Positions 34,406 through 41,949 of a DNA stretch of 64,000 nt are shown one piece after another. This DNA comes from an uncultured Oscillospiraceae bacterium (GTDB lineage: Bacteria; Bacillota; Clostridia; Oscillospirales; Oscillospiraceae). The stretch spans positions 1 to 64,000 of the forward strand of contig CANQCS010000005.1 of the NCBI GenBank assembly GCA_947589745.1. Direction: 5' to 3'. Under the pieces are notes generated by a model. It worked only from the letters and a program-made list of their open reading frames with translations. It did no database searches and was not told the origin of the DNA. Position numbers and translations under genes: made by a program. Position 1 is the stretch's first letter. Every line of letters starts with the position of its first letter.

Positions 34406-35197
34406 TTACATCAGCTTCGTGGTGTAGTACACCAGCTCCGCAAAGAGCAGGATACCAGCCACCCACATCACGTAGTAGGTCAGGGTGGGCAGCGCCAGCG
34501 CCGCCAGCACACAGACAAGCCCAGCCCCCAGGGTGGCATAGACAATGCGGTAGTCGCACTCCACGGAGAAGATCCGAATGTCCTTCAGCTTGCCCTCGTT
34601 CTGCTGGACCTTGCGCACCAGCGCGGCCGCGGCGACCAGGAGCACAGCGCCAACCACCGCGCCCACGATCACCGGCACCCCCCAGGTGACGGAGGCAGCC
34701 GAGGCGCCCCGGATCCACACGGTAAAGAGCACACAGGCCAGCGCCGTGGTGCACAGGAAGCACTCATGCTGATACAGCAGGTAGACCAGCGCCAGCACCG
34801 TGACCACGGGGACCAGGATGCACATGGCGGTGACGCCGGTGCCGTCCGTGAACTGGGTCATGACCCAGCCGGACACCGCCAGGAACAGGCCGATGCCGAG
34901 GCACAGGGACCCGGCCATGGACATGGTTCTCGCCTTTTTGCCCGTCTTCTTTTTGGATAGGTAGAGGATCACGCCGCCCACCACAGCGGCGATCAGTCCC
35001 GCCAGGGCGCCCCAGCGGAGGACGTGATACCACGTGAGCATGGTATCCACATAACCGGCCACGTAGCCGCGGTAGACGATCAGCAAATAACACTCTGCGG
35101 CGAGGCCCAGCAGGAATGCGTTAAACACCCGGCGCAGAGTCAGATTTTCCTTCTCTTCCCGCTCCGCCCGCTTCTGACTGATAGGTTTCTTCGACAT
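34406..35197 (-). CDS. Hypothetical polytopic membrane protein (263 aa)
   Basis: I do not recognise the family. A charged cytoplasmic N-terminus (SKKPISQKRAEREEKEN) is followed by about eight hydrophobic helices: roughly residues 25-45, 57-79, 92-112, 121-141, 146-162, 168-191, 218-238 and 242-260. The conserved-looking YQHECFLCTTALAC sits in the middle and carries a CxxC. No enzyme motif is seen. The start at 35197 follows GGAGGG and a clear promoter. It is a single-gene unit on the minus strand, downstream of mreB and with its own promoter, so there is no reason to link it to cell shape. Confidence 0.75.
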   Translation of the reverse strand: MSKKPISQKRAEREEKENLTLRRVFNAFLLGLAAECYLLIVYRGYVAGYVDTMLTWYHVLRWGALAGLIAAVVGGVILYLSKKKTGKKARTMSMAGSLCLGIGLFLAVSGWVMTQFTDGTGVTAMCILVPVVTVLALVYLLYQHECFLCTTALACVLFTVWIRGASAASVTWGVPVIVGAVVGAVLLVAAAALVRKVQQNEGKLKDIRIFSVECDYRIVYATLGAGLVCVLAALALPTLTYYVMWVAGILLFAELVYYTTKLM

Positions 35198-35262
35198 ATA
35201 TGGAACCCTCCAAATGGATTATCGTTACCGTAAAATCATCGCCTTATAGCGAACGCCTGATT

Positions 35263-35291
35263 ATTATATCAGAGCCGTGCATATTTTGCAA
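35263..35291 (-). promoter_or_regulatory. Promoter of the membrane protein gene
   Basis: On the minus strand TTGCAA (35291-35286), 17 bp, TATAAT (35268-35263). The leader contains ACGGTAACGATA, a 12-nt match to the tail of the dispersed element in copy 9, possibly a remnant. Confidence 0.75.
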
Positions 35292-35344
35292 GAGAAAATA
35301 TTTTTTTATCTGAAAAAGAGGATCGTTCCCCGGAGAGGGACTTA

Positions 35345-35460
35345 TCCGTCCCTCCCACGAGAAGCCTCTTTCGTTACCGTGCGGGAAACGCCGGTATCGC
35401 AGCGTCTTGAGAGCGACAGTAAAGTTCTTTTTGATTCTTTTTCTTTCAGGAAAAAGAATC
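35345..35460 (-). repeat. Dispersed element A, copy 8 (after mreB)
   Basis: In reverse orientation the hairpin is at 35434-35459 (ATTCTTTTTC / GAAAAAGAAT, loop TTTCAGG variant). The tail runs through AAGTTCTTTTTG, GCAGCGTCTTGAGAGCG and CGTTACCGTGCG. The mreB stop codon (35461-35459) overlaps the hairpin edge. A small GAGGGAC/GTCCCTC hairpin at about 35335-35355 ends the tail. Confidence 0.8.
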
Positions 35461-36487
35461 AGTTGACCTGACGGCGGCGGGAGAGGTTGATGGTGCCCTC
35501 CTGGAGCTCGCCGATCATATCCAGGCTCTGGCCCGTGCCCTGGGCCACGCAGGCGATGGCGTTCTCCGCCACCATGGTGGCGATGCCGGTACGGGAGGTG
35601 ATGAGCTTGTCGAAGCCGTACACCAGGCTGCCGCCGCCGGTCATGACGATGCCGTTGGTGGACACGTCCGCGATCAGCTCCGGGGGCGTCCGCTCCAGCA
35701 CCGCGTGGATGCTCTCCAGGATGCGCTCGGTGGGCTCCTCAAAGGCCTCCATCATCTCCACGGAGGACACGGTGATGGTCTTGGGCAGGCCGGTCAGCAG
35801 GCAGCGGCCCTTCACGTCCATGAAAGCCTCCTCCTCCCGGGGATAGACGCAGCCAATGGCCATCTTCATCCGCTCCGCCGTGCTCTCGCCCACCAGGATG
35901 TTGTGCTTGCGGCGCATATACTTGACCACGGACTCGTTGAACTGGTCCCCGGCCACCTTGATGGAGGCGGACTCCACCACGCCGCCCAGGGAGATGACCG
36001 CGATATCGGCGGTACCGCCGCCGATATCCACCACCATGTGGCCGTCGGGCTTCTGGATATCGATGCCCGCGCCGATGGCGGCGGCCACGGGCTCCTCGAT
36101 GAGGTACACCCGGCGGCAGCCGGCCTGGATGCCCGCGTCCACCACGGCGCGCTCCTCTACCTCGGTGATGCCGGAGGGCACGCAGATGATGACCCGGGGT
36201 TTGAAGATCATAAACCCGGCCACCTTGCGGATGAACTCCTTCAGCATCCGCTCGGTCATGTCATAGTCGGAGATGACGCCCTCCCGCAGGGGACGGATGG
36301 CGACGATATTCCCCGGGGTACGGCCCAGCATCTGGCGGGCCTCCTCGCCCACCTTCAGCAGCTTGCCGGTGTTCTTGTCCATAGCGACCACGGAGGGCTC
36401 ATTGAGGACGATGCCCTTCCCTTTTACATATACCAAAACGGATGCGGTACCCAGGTCGATACCGATGTCTTTCGCAAATGCGCACAT
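35459..36487 (-). CDS. Rod shape-determining actin homologue MreB/Mbl
   Basis: A 342-aa actin-like ATPase that forms membrane-associated filaments guiding lateral wall synthesis. Actin-fold motifs are IGIDLGTASVLVYVKGKGI (phosphate 1), VDIGGGTADIAVISLGG (phosphate 2), IEEPVAAAIGAGIDI (connect) and IVMTGGGSLVYGFDKL (adenosine). The N-terminal MCAFAKD is short. MreC and MreD are not adjacent; the gene stands alone with its own promoter, which suggests an mbl/mreBH-type paralogue more than the mreBCD-operon copy. The TGA stop overlaps a dispersed-element hairpin. Confidence 0.94.
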   Translation of the reverse strand: MCAFAKDIGIDLGTASVLVYVKGKGIVLNEPSVVAMDKNTGKLLKVGEEARQMLGRTPGNIVAIRPLREGVISDYDMTERMLKEFIRKVAGFMIFKPRVIICVPSGITEVEERAVVDAGIQAGCRRVYLIEEPVAAAIGAGIDIQKPDGHMVVDIGGGTADIAVISLGGVVESASIKVAGDQFNESVVKYMRRKHNILVGESTAERMKMAIGCVYPREEEAFMDVKGRCLLTGLPKTITVSSVEMMEAFEEPTERILESIHAVLERTPPELIADVSTNGIVMTGGGSLVYGFDKLITSRTGIATMVAENAIACVAQGTGQSLDMIGELQEGTINLSRRRQVN

Positions 36488-36553
36488 ATACTTCCACCTC
36501 GTCCGTTGTTTTTCTATTGTGAGCAGAAACCGCTGCGGGTACTCTAAAAAACT

Positions 36554-36582
36554 ATTATACTAAGCCAACCCAATTTTTGCAA
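36554..36582 (-). promoter_or_regulatory. Promoter of the MreB-like gene
   Basis: On the minus strand TTGCAA (36582-36577), 17 bp, TATAAT (36559-36554), about 70 bp before ATG 36487. Confidence 0.75.
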
Positions 36583-36629
36583 GCCGTTGTGACAACTTTC
36601 TTCCTTGAATTTTCCACAAAAAGGTCCGC

Positions 36630-37307
36630 TCAGTCCTCTGTTTCTTTTTCCGGGTGTCCTCCGGCCAGCGACGCGCAGACCACCGAGGCGGCCCCCGCCT
36701 CCATCAGCGCCGCGGCGCAGGCGGAGAGGGTGCTGCCGGTGGTGGCCACGTCGTCGATGAGCAGGAACCGCCTGCCCGCCGCCCGCTCCGGGTGGGGCAC
36801 GGCGTAGACGCCCTTCACGTTTTCCCGCCGCCGGGCCGGGTCGTCCAGAGAGGACTGGGCGGGATTGTTGCGGACCTTCCGGGCGACCCGCTCCGCCTTC
36901 ATGCCCATCTCCCGGGCCGCGGCCTTTGCCAGGAGCTGGGCCTGGTCGAAGCCCCGCTCGCAGCTGCGCCGGAAGCTCACCGGCACATAGGTCACGGCGT
37001 CGAACTGTCCCGCCAGCTGTCCGGCGGCCTGGGCCACATAGCGACCGAAGACCCGGGTGCGCCAGGACTTCTTGCCGAACTTCAGGGCACGGATGCCGTC
37101 CCGCACCGGGCCCTCGTAGTAGAACGCCACGGCGCAGGGAAAGTCCCCCACCTGCCGGAGGATTTTATCTTCCTCAATAAAGGGCAGGGCCGGCCTGCAC
37201 GCTTCGCACACCCCGTCGCCGGAGCGGTCCATCAGCTGGCCGCAGAACGCACAGCGGGGAGGGAATAAAATATCCAGCACGGCGGTGCTGAACATTTTTA
37301 GTGTCAT
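36630..37307 (-). CDS. ComF-family phosphoribosyltransferase-like protein
   Basis: A 225-aa protein with a zinc-finger-like N-terminus (LFPPRCAFCGQLM ... GVCEACRP, four Cys) and a C-terminal PRTase fold with the PRPP loop RFLLIDDVATTGST. Between them lie YVPVSFRRSCERGFDQAQLLAKAAA and NPAQSSLDDPARRREN, both typical of ComFC/GntX proteins. In naturally competent bacteria ComFC acts with the ComFA helicase in DNA uptake; comFA is not adjacent here. It overlaps a ribbon-helix-helix gene by 4 bp at its start, an unusual pairing. Confidence 0.92.
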   Translation of the reverse strand: MTLKMFSTAVLDILFPPRCAFCGQLMDRSGDGVCEACRPALPFIEEDKILRQVGDFPCAVAFYYEGPVRDGIRALKFGKKSWRTRVFGRYVAQAAGQLAGQFDAVTYVPVSFRRSCERGFDQAQLLAKAAAREMGMKAERVARKVRNNPAQSSLDDPARRRENVKGVYAVPHPERAAGRRFLLIDDVATTGSTLSACAAALMEAGAASVVCASLAGGHPEKETED

Positions 37308-37486
37308 AGGTCGTCGCCCCCGATTTCGATTTCGCCGTGGCGATCCTCGAAACCTTCCACGTACTTTTCTAACGCATATTCGATCTCCTTGTTGGCCGAC
37401 CGCTTGTTGCGAACGGCGATCACCTTTATTTTAGCAAGTAGCTCCTCGGATACCCTCAGGGAAAAGGGTGTGTAATAATTGCCCAT
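37304..37486 (-). CDS. Ribbon-helix-helix DNA-binding protein (Arc-like)
   Basis: A 60-aa protein, MGNYYTPFSLRVSEELLAKIKVIAVRNKRSANKEIEYALEKY... in outline: one beta strand (YTPFSLRVS), then two helices with the RSANKEIEYAL pattern of Arc/MetJ-type repressors. I choose ATG 37486, which follows GAGG with 6-bp spacing, over the GTG at 37498. It overlaps comF by 4 bp and so is co-translated with it. Arc-like proteins bind DNA as dimers of dimers. It could be the antitoxin-like or autoregulatory component of an operon, but no toxin is next to it. Confidence 0.8.
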   Translation of the reverse strand: MGNYYTPFSLRVSEELLAKIKVIAVRNKRSANKEIEYALEKYVEGFEDRHGEIEIGGDDL

Positions 37487-37565
37487 AACCAACCTCACAT
37501 TGTTTGTTTTGATATCAGAGGGAGCACAACATCCAACACGGCGTCTCTGTCCATTTTGAGGCCGC

Positions 37566-37787
37566 TCATAATAACCTCCTGGGATACGGGCGCTTCTCGT
37601 CGGTCAGCCCGGCCAGATAATCCATGCTGGTATCCAGCGCCAGCGCGATGCGGCGCAGCTGCTCAAAGGTATAATACCGCTTGCCGTTCTCCAGCTTGGA
37701 ATAATCGCTCTGGTCGATGCCGGTCAGCATTTGCATTTTGATCTGCGTATAGCCCCGCTCTTTGCGGAGTTCCTGTAACCTGGTCAT
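37566..37787 (-). CDS. XRE-family helix-turn-helix regulator
   Basis: A 73-aa protein made of a single HTH_3 domain: MTRLQELRKERGYTQIKMQMLTGIDQSDYSKLENGKRYYTFEQLRRIALALDTSMDYLAG in outline, with helix 2-3 at TQIKMQMLTGIDQSDYSKLE. It is small enough to act as a stand-alone repressor. The palindrome GTCAATTTGAC lies 20 bp upstream of its start, probably an autoregulatory site. It precedes the RHH-comF pair on the same strand with an 80-bp gap, so it may be co-transcribed with them or separately controlled. Confidence 0.88.
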   Translation of the reverse strand: MTRLQELRKERGYTQIKMQMLTGIDQSDYSKLENGKRYYTFEQLRRIALALDTSMDYLAGLTDEKRPYPRRLL

Positions 37788-37807
37788 ATCATCACCAACT
37801 CTATTAT

Positions 37808-37818
37808 GTCAATTTGAC
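37808..37818. promoter_or_regulatory. Palindromic operator-like site upstream of the XRE gene
   Basis: GTCAATTTGAC is a perfect palindrome around its central base, within the AT-rich stretch 37797-37840 where the promoter of the XRE gene must lie. Confidence 0.45.
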
Positions 37819-37905
37819 CTATTCAAATTATGGTGATTCTGACCTATTGCGTGGGGCTCCGCCCCCTCGGAAATGATTTGCACCTTGCAGGTGCAGGCGC
37901 TCCCC

Positions 37906-38070
37906 TGGGTTACTTTTCCCTTGCCGGAAAAGTAACCAAAAGGGCCCTCAAGGGGCTGGCGCCCCCTGAGAACCCCTCATTTCTTTTTTTATTTTGCGCT
38001 CACCCTTTGGTTGGTTGGGTCTAAACTGTTCTTGCTCCCGTGTATGAGGCGAAGCGGCTACTTTAGTATG
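37906..38070 (+). repeat. Intergenic repeat family B, copy 3 (partial), with hairpin
   Basis: The hairpin GGTTACTTTTCC...GGAAAAGTAACC (about 37912-37940) is flanked by CCCTGG. It is followed by the stem CTCAAGGGGCTGGCGCCCCCTGAG. From about 37977 the sequence matches copy 1 in direct orientation: TTTGGTTGG, GTCTAAACTGTTCTTG, GTGTATGAGGCG. It diverges after about 38070. The rest of the gene-free stretch 37819-38219 shows no gene. Confidence 0.6.
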
Positions 38071-38219
38071 TTCACAAGAAATACCAGCAAAAATCCCTCG
38101 GCGCGTCCCACGTTTCGGGGTGCTACTTACCCTTCGTGCGTCCATGCTTACCTCGCAAGATGGAGGGGATTGGCGGAACTGGGTGGGAATGGTGGAGAGA
38201 GTGGAGCGGGGCGGATAGT

Positions 38220-38447
38220 TTAACCTTTCTGTTTCTTCTCACACAGCACCCACAGCCCCAGACACACCAGCGCTCCCGCCGCGAACGGCACGGCGGGCAG
38301 CAGTCCTACCCAGGCCGGTGCGCTGCATCCCCCGTACTTTCCGCAGTAGTACATGGACACGTTGTTCCACGCCCCCACCCCCACCGCCAGATGGGACAGG
38401 ATCAAAGTCACGGTCAGCAGGACCCGTGGCAGCCATTTGCTTTTCAT
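38220..38447 (-). CDS. Small membrane protein (75 aa)
   Basis: Not recognised. Two hydrophobic helices (VLLTVTLILSHLAVGVGAW at about residues 9-27 and LLPAVPFAAGALVCLGLWVL at about 48-68) flank an outside loop NVSMYYCGKYGGCSAP with two Cys that could form a disulfide. It has a basic tail, CEKKQKG. The start follows AAGGAG. It lies 17 bp after an XRE regulator with its own membrane domain on the same strand and is likely co-transcribed; the pair may form a small membrane-sensing unit. Confidence 0.65.
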   Translation of the reverse strand: MKSKWLPRVLLTVTLILSHLAVGVGAWNNVSMYYCGKYGGCSAPAWVGLLPAVPFAAGALVCLGLWVLCEKKQKG

Positions 38448-38464
38448 ATCGCCGTCTCCTTACA

Positions 38465-38920
38465 TTACTTTTTTCGGAGAAGCAGCACGATCCCGCAAAC
38501 CACCGCCGCGGCGCACAGTCCCAGCAGTATCCCGCCGCCGTCGATGGTCACCATCGACGACTCGCTCAAAACCTCCGCCGCCTCGGGCCGGAGCACCATG
38601 GCCAGCGCCCATGCCGCCAGACACACCAACCCGGCGGCGATCAGCCCCAGCCCCAGCGCGTTCCGCCGCCGGTCTGTCCCCTGTGTAGATTCCGGCGGTG
38701 TTTCACGTGAAACATCTGTTCTGATATCCTCCTTCAGCAGCGCGTCCAGGCTCACGCCGAAGTAGGTGCTGATGGCCAGCAGCTTGTCCGTGTCGGGGGT
38801 GGCCTGGCCGCCCTCCCACTTGGAGACGGCCTGCCGGCTGACGCCCAGGGCCTCGGCCAGCTTCTCCTGGCTCAGCCCCCTGGCCTTCCGCAGCTCGTAG
38901 AGTTTTTCGGGAAATCCCAT
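38465..38920 (-). CDS. XRE regulator with C-terminal membrane helices
   Basis: A 151-aa protein. The N-terminal HTH_3 domain (residues about 5-60: LYELRKARGLSQEKLAEALGVSRQAVSKWEGG) is followed by a polar linker and two transmembrane helices (GLGLIAAGLVCLAAWALAMVL and GILLGLCAAAVVCGIVLLLRKK). This HTH-plus-membrane layout is common in Firmicutes and suggests a membrane-tethered repressor responding to an envelope signal. It is followed on the same strand by the 75-aa membrane protein. The upstream segment 38921-39072 holds only its presumed promoter. Confidence 0.88.
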   Translation of the reverse strand: MGFPEKLYELRKARGLSQEKLAEALGVSRQAVSKWEGGQATPDTDKLLAISTYFGVSLDALLKEDIRTDVSRETPPESTQGTDRRRNALGLGLIAAGLVCLAAWALAMVLRPEAAEVLSESSMVTIDGGGILLGLCAAAVVCGIVLLLRKK

Positions 38921-39072
38921 GTTGCTTCACCTGCCTCTAAGGATACCGGAAACGGCGGTGGAATGCGATACACGCGGGCTGACACTTCCGCAACCCACGG
39001 TAGCAGTTGTTATCATACCCGTTTTCCCGCCAAAAAGCAAGGCCGCCGTGGCACCCCCGGCGGCCTTGCGCG

Positions 39073-40014
39073 CTATTTCAGGATAGACAGGCTGGCATAG
39101 GACCCGCACCCCGCGTCGTCCAGGAGCACCACCCCGTGGGAGATATCCTCCTCCCCCAGGTCGTAGGCGGTGTGCTTCCTGCCACCGTTGGCGTAGCTCT
39201 CCTCCACCACCACCCAGGCGGTCCCCGCCGCGCAGCGGAACTCCGGCATCGGATCGGACAGCGCCACATCCTCCGTCCCCAGCAGGGCGCCGTCCCCGCC
39301 GTACTGGTACACCGTCAGTTGTTCCAGCCGCTCCACCTGCCGGACCTCCACGGTGATGGACACGGTGGTCTCCTCCTCCGTCTCCCCGTTCCTGGTGCTC
39401 CGGTAGGTCTGGTCTTCGTTGACGGTCATGCCCCCGGCGCCGCCGTAGCTGTTGCCGCTGCCGTCCATGTAGAACCGGCCGTCCCGGGTCTGGTACACCC
39501 GGTAGAGGGTCCAGATCGTGCCGGTGTCCTGCTCCGACCAGTCCGGCCCCGCGCCAAGGGGCGGGCCCACATAGATTACGCCGCTGGCGGACATGTACGC
39601 CCCCTCGTCGGTGTGTTTGATCTGGGTCCCCTCCTCGCCGGGCCCCATGTCGGACTGGACGGCGCTCACCGGATACCCGTTCTCGTTGTAGGTGTAGAGC
39701 AGCAGCCTATACCCTTTCTTCATCCCCGGGAAGGTCACGTTCCCCGCCTCGTCCGTCACGCCGAAGAGTACCTCCCGGTCGAAGGCCACATTCCCGATAC
39801 CATCCAGCTTCATGCTCTCGGACCCGTAGACCTCCAGGGCCGGGTTGTCGTAGAAATCGCTCCTGATCTGGCCCTCCGTATCCATCTGTTCGGCCACCGC
39901 GTAGAAGCCGCAGAAGACGTCCTCATAGTCCTCCTCCTTCTCCGGCCGCGCCAGGGAACAGCCGGAGAGGCACAGGCTCAGGACCAGCGCCAGGCAGAAA
40001 ATTTTACTTTTCAT
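39073..40014 (-). CDS. Hypothetical lipoprotein (313 aa)
   Basis: Signal peptide MKSKIFCLALVLSLCLSGC with lipobox LSGC, so it is membrane-anchored outside the cell. The mature part is acidic with no family I recognise. It contains GNVTFPGMKKGYRLLLYTYNENG, which has the look of an Ig-like or carboxypeptidase-regulatory beta fold, and a Gly/Ser patch DGSGNSYGGAGG. Start ATG 40014 overlaps the end of the XRE gene upstream by 11 bp, so both are translated together. The operon reads membrane protein, XRE regulator, lipoprotein. Confidence 0.75.
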   Translation of the reverse strand: MKSKIFCLALVLSLCLSGCSLARPEKEEDYEDVFCGFYAVAEQMDTEGQIRSDFYDNPALEVYGSESMKLDGIGNVAFDREVLFGVTDEAGNVTFPGMKKGYRLLLYTYNENGYPVSAVQSDMGPGEEGTQIKHTDEGAYMSASGVIYVGPPLGAGPDWSEQDTGTIWTLYRVYQTRDGRFYMDGSGNSYGGAGGMTVNEDQTYRSTRNGETEEETTVSITVEVRQVERLEQLTVYQYGGDGALLGTEDVALSDPMPEFRCAAGTAWVVVEESYANGGRKHTAYDLGEEDISHGVVLLDDAGCGSYASLSILK

Positions 40015-40234
40015 CGTCCGTTTCCTCCAATCGTCCGTCAAAGCGGAGGATGTCCCCCACCTGACAGTCCAGATAGTAGCAGATTTTATTGATGGTGTGG
40101 AACCGCACGCCGCTGGCCTTCCCGGAGCGGAGAATGGACAGGTTGGCCTCGGTGATGCCCACCTTGGCGCACAGCTCCTTGCTGGTCATCCCCCGCTCCT
40201 TCAGCAGCTCGCTGAGATGCACCGTAATGGCCAT
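40004..40234 (-). CDS. XRE-family regulator (YozG-like)
   Basis: A 76-aa HTH_26-type Cro/CI protein: MAITVHLSELLKERGMTSKELCAKVGITEANLSILRSGKASGVRFHTINKICYYLDCQVGDILRF in outline. Start ATG 40234 is chosen because GAGGTGG lies just before it; the GTG at 40243 is too close to the preceding stop. Such proteins are typically encoded directly after DUF2975-type membrane proteins, as here (10-bp gap). Two 19-bp near-palindromes at the operon promoter are candidate binding sites. Confidence 0.88.
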   Translation of the reverse strand: MAITVHLSELLKERGMTSKELCAKVGITEANLSILRSGKASGVRFHTINKICYYLDCQVGDILRFDGRLEETDDEK

Positions 40235-40244
40235 GGCGTCCACC

Positions 40245-41123
40245 TCATATAATAGACGCGCTGTCGTCCTGGAGCTCCTTGCCCCGCTGGAGACATCGGC
40301 ACAGCAGGTACAGCGCCGTGGACAGCACCAGGGGAAAGATGGGGAAGTCCACCCGGAAGTGGGAGCTGTACAGCGCCCCCAGCGCCGCCAGCTGGAGCAC
40401 GTTGGCCGCCACCGCCAGCACCACCGTGGCCTGGGCGACGCCCTTGCAGCTCCGGGCCGTCTGTCCGCAGAGCGCCAGGGTGTCCTCCCCGAAGTCCAGG
40501 GCCCCCAGCCGTCCGGCCAGCCGCGCGCCCCACACCAGGGTCAATGCCGCCAGCAGGTTCGGCGCCAGCCGCAGCACCGCCACCGCCGCCATCACCGCCA
40601 GGGTGGGCCCCAGGTCCGGGCTGTTCGCCGCGATGGGCAGATCGCCGGTGACGGTGTTCCCGCTCTTCACCGCCTCCCAGTCCCGCAGCAGGCCGGACAC
40701 GCACCCATACACCGCCGCCAGGGCCAGCAGGGCCGCGCACCCCAGCAGCAGGGGCTTCAGCGCCGCCGCCAGCCGGTCCGCCGGGGCGGCCTCCAGTCCC
40801 CGCAGCACGTCCAGGGCGAACCAGGCCACCAGCACGGACACCGCCGCCCCCGCCGACGCCATGGGGAAGAACTGCCCGCTGCCGCTCCCCAGCAGCGTGG
40901 GGTTGGCCCCGAACCAGCAGAACAGGAACAGCAGTCCCGACAGCAGCACCAGCAGACCGTCCCTGGGGTACAGCCGCTTTCGCCGCAGCCACAGCGCCAG
41001 CAGTCCCGCCAGCGGCAGCGCCGTCAGGACCAGCACCACCGCCCAGGCCGCCATATTCCCCGCCCCGCCGGACAGGGACAGCTCCCGGAGCCAGAGTCCG
41101 AATTTTCCAAACATCTCTTGCAC
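40245..41123 (-). CDS. Polytopic membrane protein, DUF2975-like at its C-terminus
   Basis: A 292-aa protein with about seven hydrophobic helices (for example MAAWAVVLVLTALPLAGLLAL, GLLVLLSGLLFLFCWFG, LLLGCAALLALAAVYG, AATVVLAVAANVLQLAALGALY). The C-terminal region, including LYLLCRCLQRGKELQDDSASII, resembles the end of DUF2975 proteins, and the gene is paired with a YozG-like XRE regulator in the way DUF2975 genes are. It is longer than the usual 160-200 residues. Its role is unknown. Start 41123 follows GGAGG and a TTGACA promoter. Confidence 0.7.
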   Translation of the reverse strand: MQEMFGKFGLWLRELSLSGGAGNMAAWAVVLVLTALPLAGLLALWLRRKRLYPRDGLLVLLSGLLFLFCWFGANPTLLGSGSGQFFPMASAGAAVSVLVAWFALDVLRGLEAAPADRLAAALKPLLLGCAALLALAAVYGCVSGLLRDWEAVKSGNTVTGDLPIAANSPDLGPTLAVMAAVAVLRLAPNLLAALTLVWGARLAGRLGALDFGEDTLALCGQTARSCKGVAQATVVLAVAANVLQLAALGALYSSHFRVDFPIFPLVLSTALYLLCRCLQRGKELQDDSASII

Positions 41124-41131
41124 CTCCCAAA

Positions 41132-41194
41132 ATTATCGTTCTACGATAATCTGATGGTCCTATGGTAGCACAGGAATTATCGTTTGTCAATAAT
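41132..41194 (-). promoter_or_regulatory. Promoter and twin operators of the DUF2975-like operon
   Basis: On the minus strand TTGACA (41190-41185), 17 bp, TACCAT (41167-41162). Two related 19-bp sites frame it: ATTATCGTTCTACGATAAT (41132-41150, perfect palindrome) and ATTATCGTTTGTCAATAAT (41176-41194), the latter over the -35. Centres are 44 bp apart. Confidence 0.7.
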
Positions 41195-41259
41195 TTTTAA
41201 AAGGAAATTTGTTCCTTTTTGAGGAAGTGTTAACTAACTGTAAATTTCCATGGAACGTC

Positions 41260-41289
41260 TTGACAAATGACGACTTGTCATTGTATGAT
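41260..41289 (+). promoter_or_regulatory. Promoter and operator of the tetR-ABC exporter operon
   Basis: TTGACA (41260-41265), 18 bp, TATGAT (41284-41289). The spacer is filled by TGACAAATGACGACTTGTCA (41261-41280), an inverted repeat with TGACAA / TTGTCA arms, a good TetR-type autoregulatory site. Confidence 0.75.
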
Positions 41290-41322
41290 GTGTGCCGGAT
41301 TTATACAATGGGAGGGACGATC

Positions 41323-41949
41323 ATGCCCACCAGCACATTTTTCAACCTGCCCGAGGAGAAGCGGCAGCGGCTCATGCGCTCCGCCATGGAGGAGTTCTCC
41401 AAGCGGCCCTACGGCGAGGTGCCCCTCAGCGGCATCATCCAGTCCGCCGGGATCCCCCGTGGCAGCTTTTACCAATATTTTGCCGACAAGACCGACCTGT
41501 TCCAGTACGTCCTGAGCCAGATCAGCCAGCGGATGCGGGGGCTCATCGGCGAGAGCCTGGACCGCTGCGGCGGGGACCTGCTGGACCTGCCGCTGGCCCT
41601 CTTCGACTGGGCGATGGAGTTCCTGCGGGAGGACGAGGAGGAGGCCCGGACCATCCTCTGCATCGTGCAGCACAACGCCGCCCTGGGCTCGGGGCAGATC
41701 TGGGACGTGGAGGCCACGGTGCGGCTGCTGCTGGAGCGGGTGGACCTGACGCCCCTTTGCCTGGACGGCCGGGGCGAGGTCTGCGCCCTGCTGGATCTGC
41801 TGCTGTCCTCCGCCGGACAGGCGGTGGGCGCGGCCTGCTGCCATCCCGCCAAGGCGGAGCTCTGCCGCACCCACTTGCAGTATAAAATTGAAATTATCCG
41901 GGCCGGTGTGCTCAGCCGCCGGTCTGACAAGGAGGCATCCCCGTGCTGA
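41323..41949 (+). CDS. TetR-family repressor
   Basis: A 208-aa regulator. The N-terminal TetR HTH is visible: KRQRLMRSAMEEFSKRPYGEVPLSGIIQSAGIPRGSFYQYFADKTDLFQYVL in outline, with the recognition helix at IPRGSFYQYF. The C-terminal ligand-binding part is variable. Start ATG 41323 follows GGAGGG; a longer frame to 41209 would run through the promoter. It overlaps the ABC exporter gene by 7 bp and is preceded by an operator-bearing promoter, so it most likely represses its own operon until a substrate of the exporter binds. Confidence 0.93.
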   Translation: MPTSTFFNLPEEKRQRLMRSAMEEFSKRPYGEVPLSGIIQSAGIPRGSFYQYFADKTDLFQYVLSQISQRMRGLIGESLDRCGGDLLDLPLALFDWAMEFLREDEEEARTILCIVQHNAALGSGQIWDVEATVRLLLERVDLTPLCLDGRGEVCALLDLLLSSAGQAVGAACCHPAKAELCRTHLQYKIEIIRAGVLSRRSDKEASPC

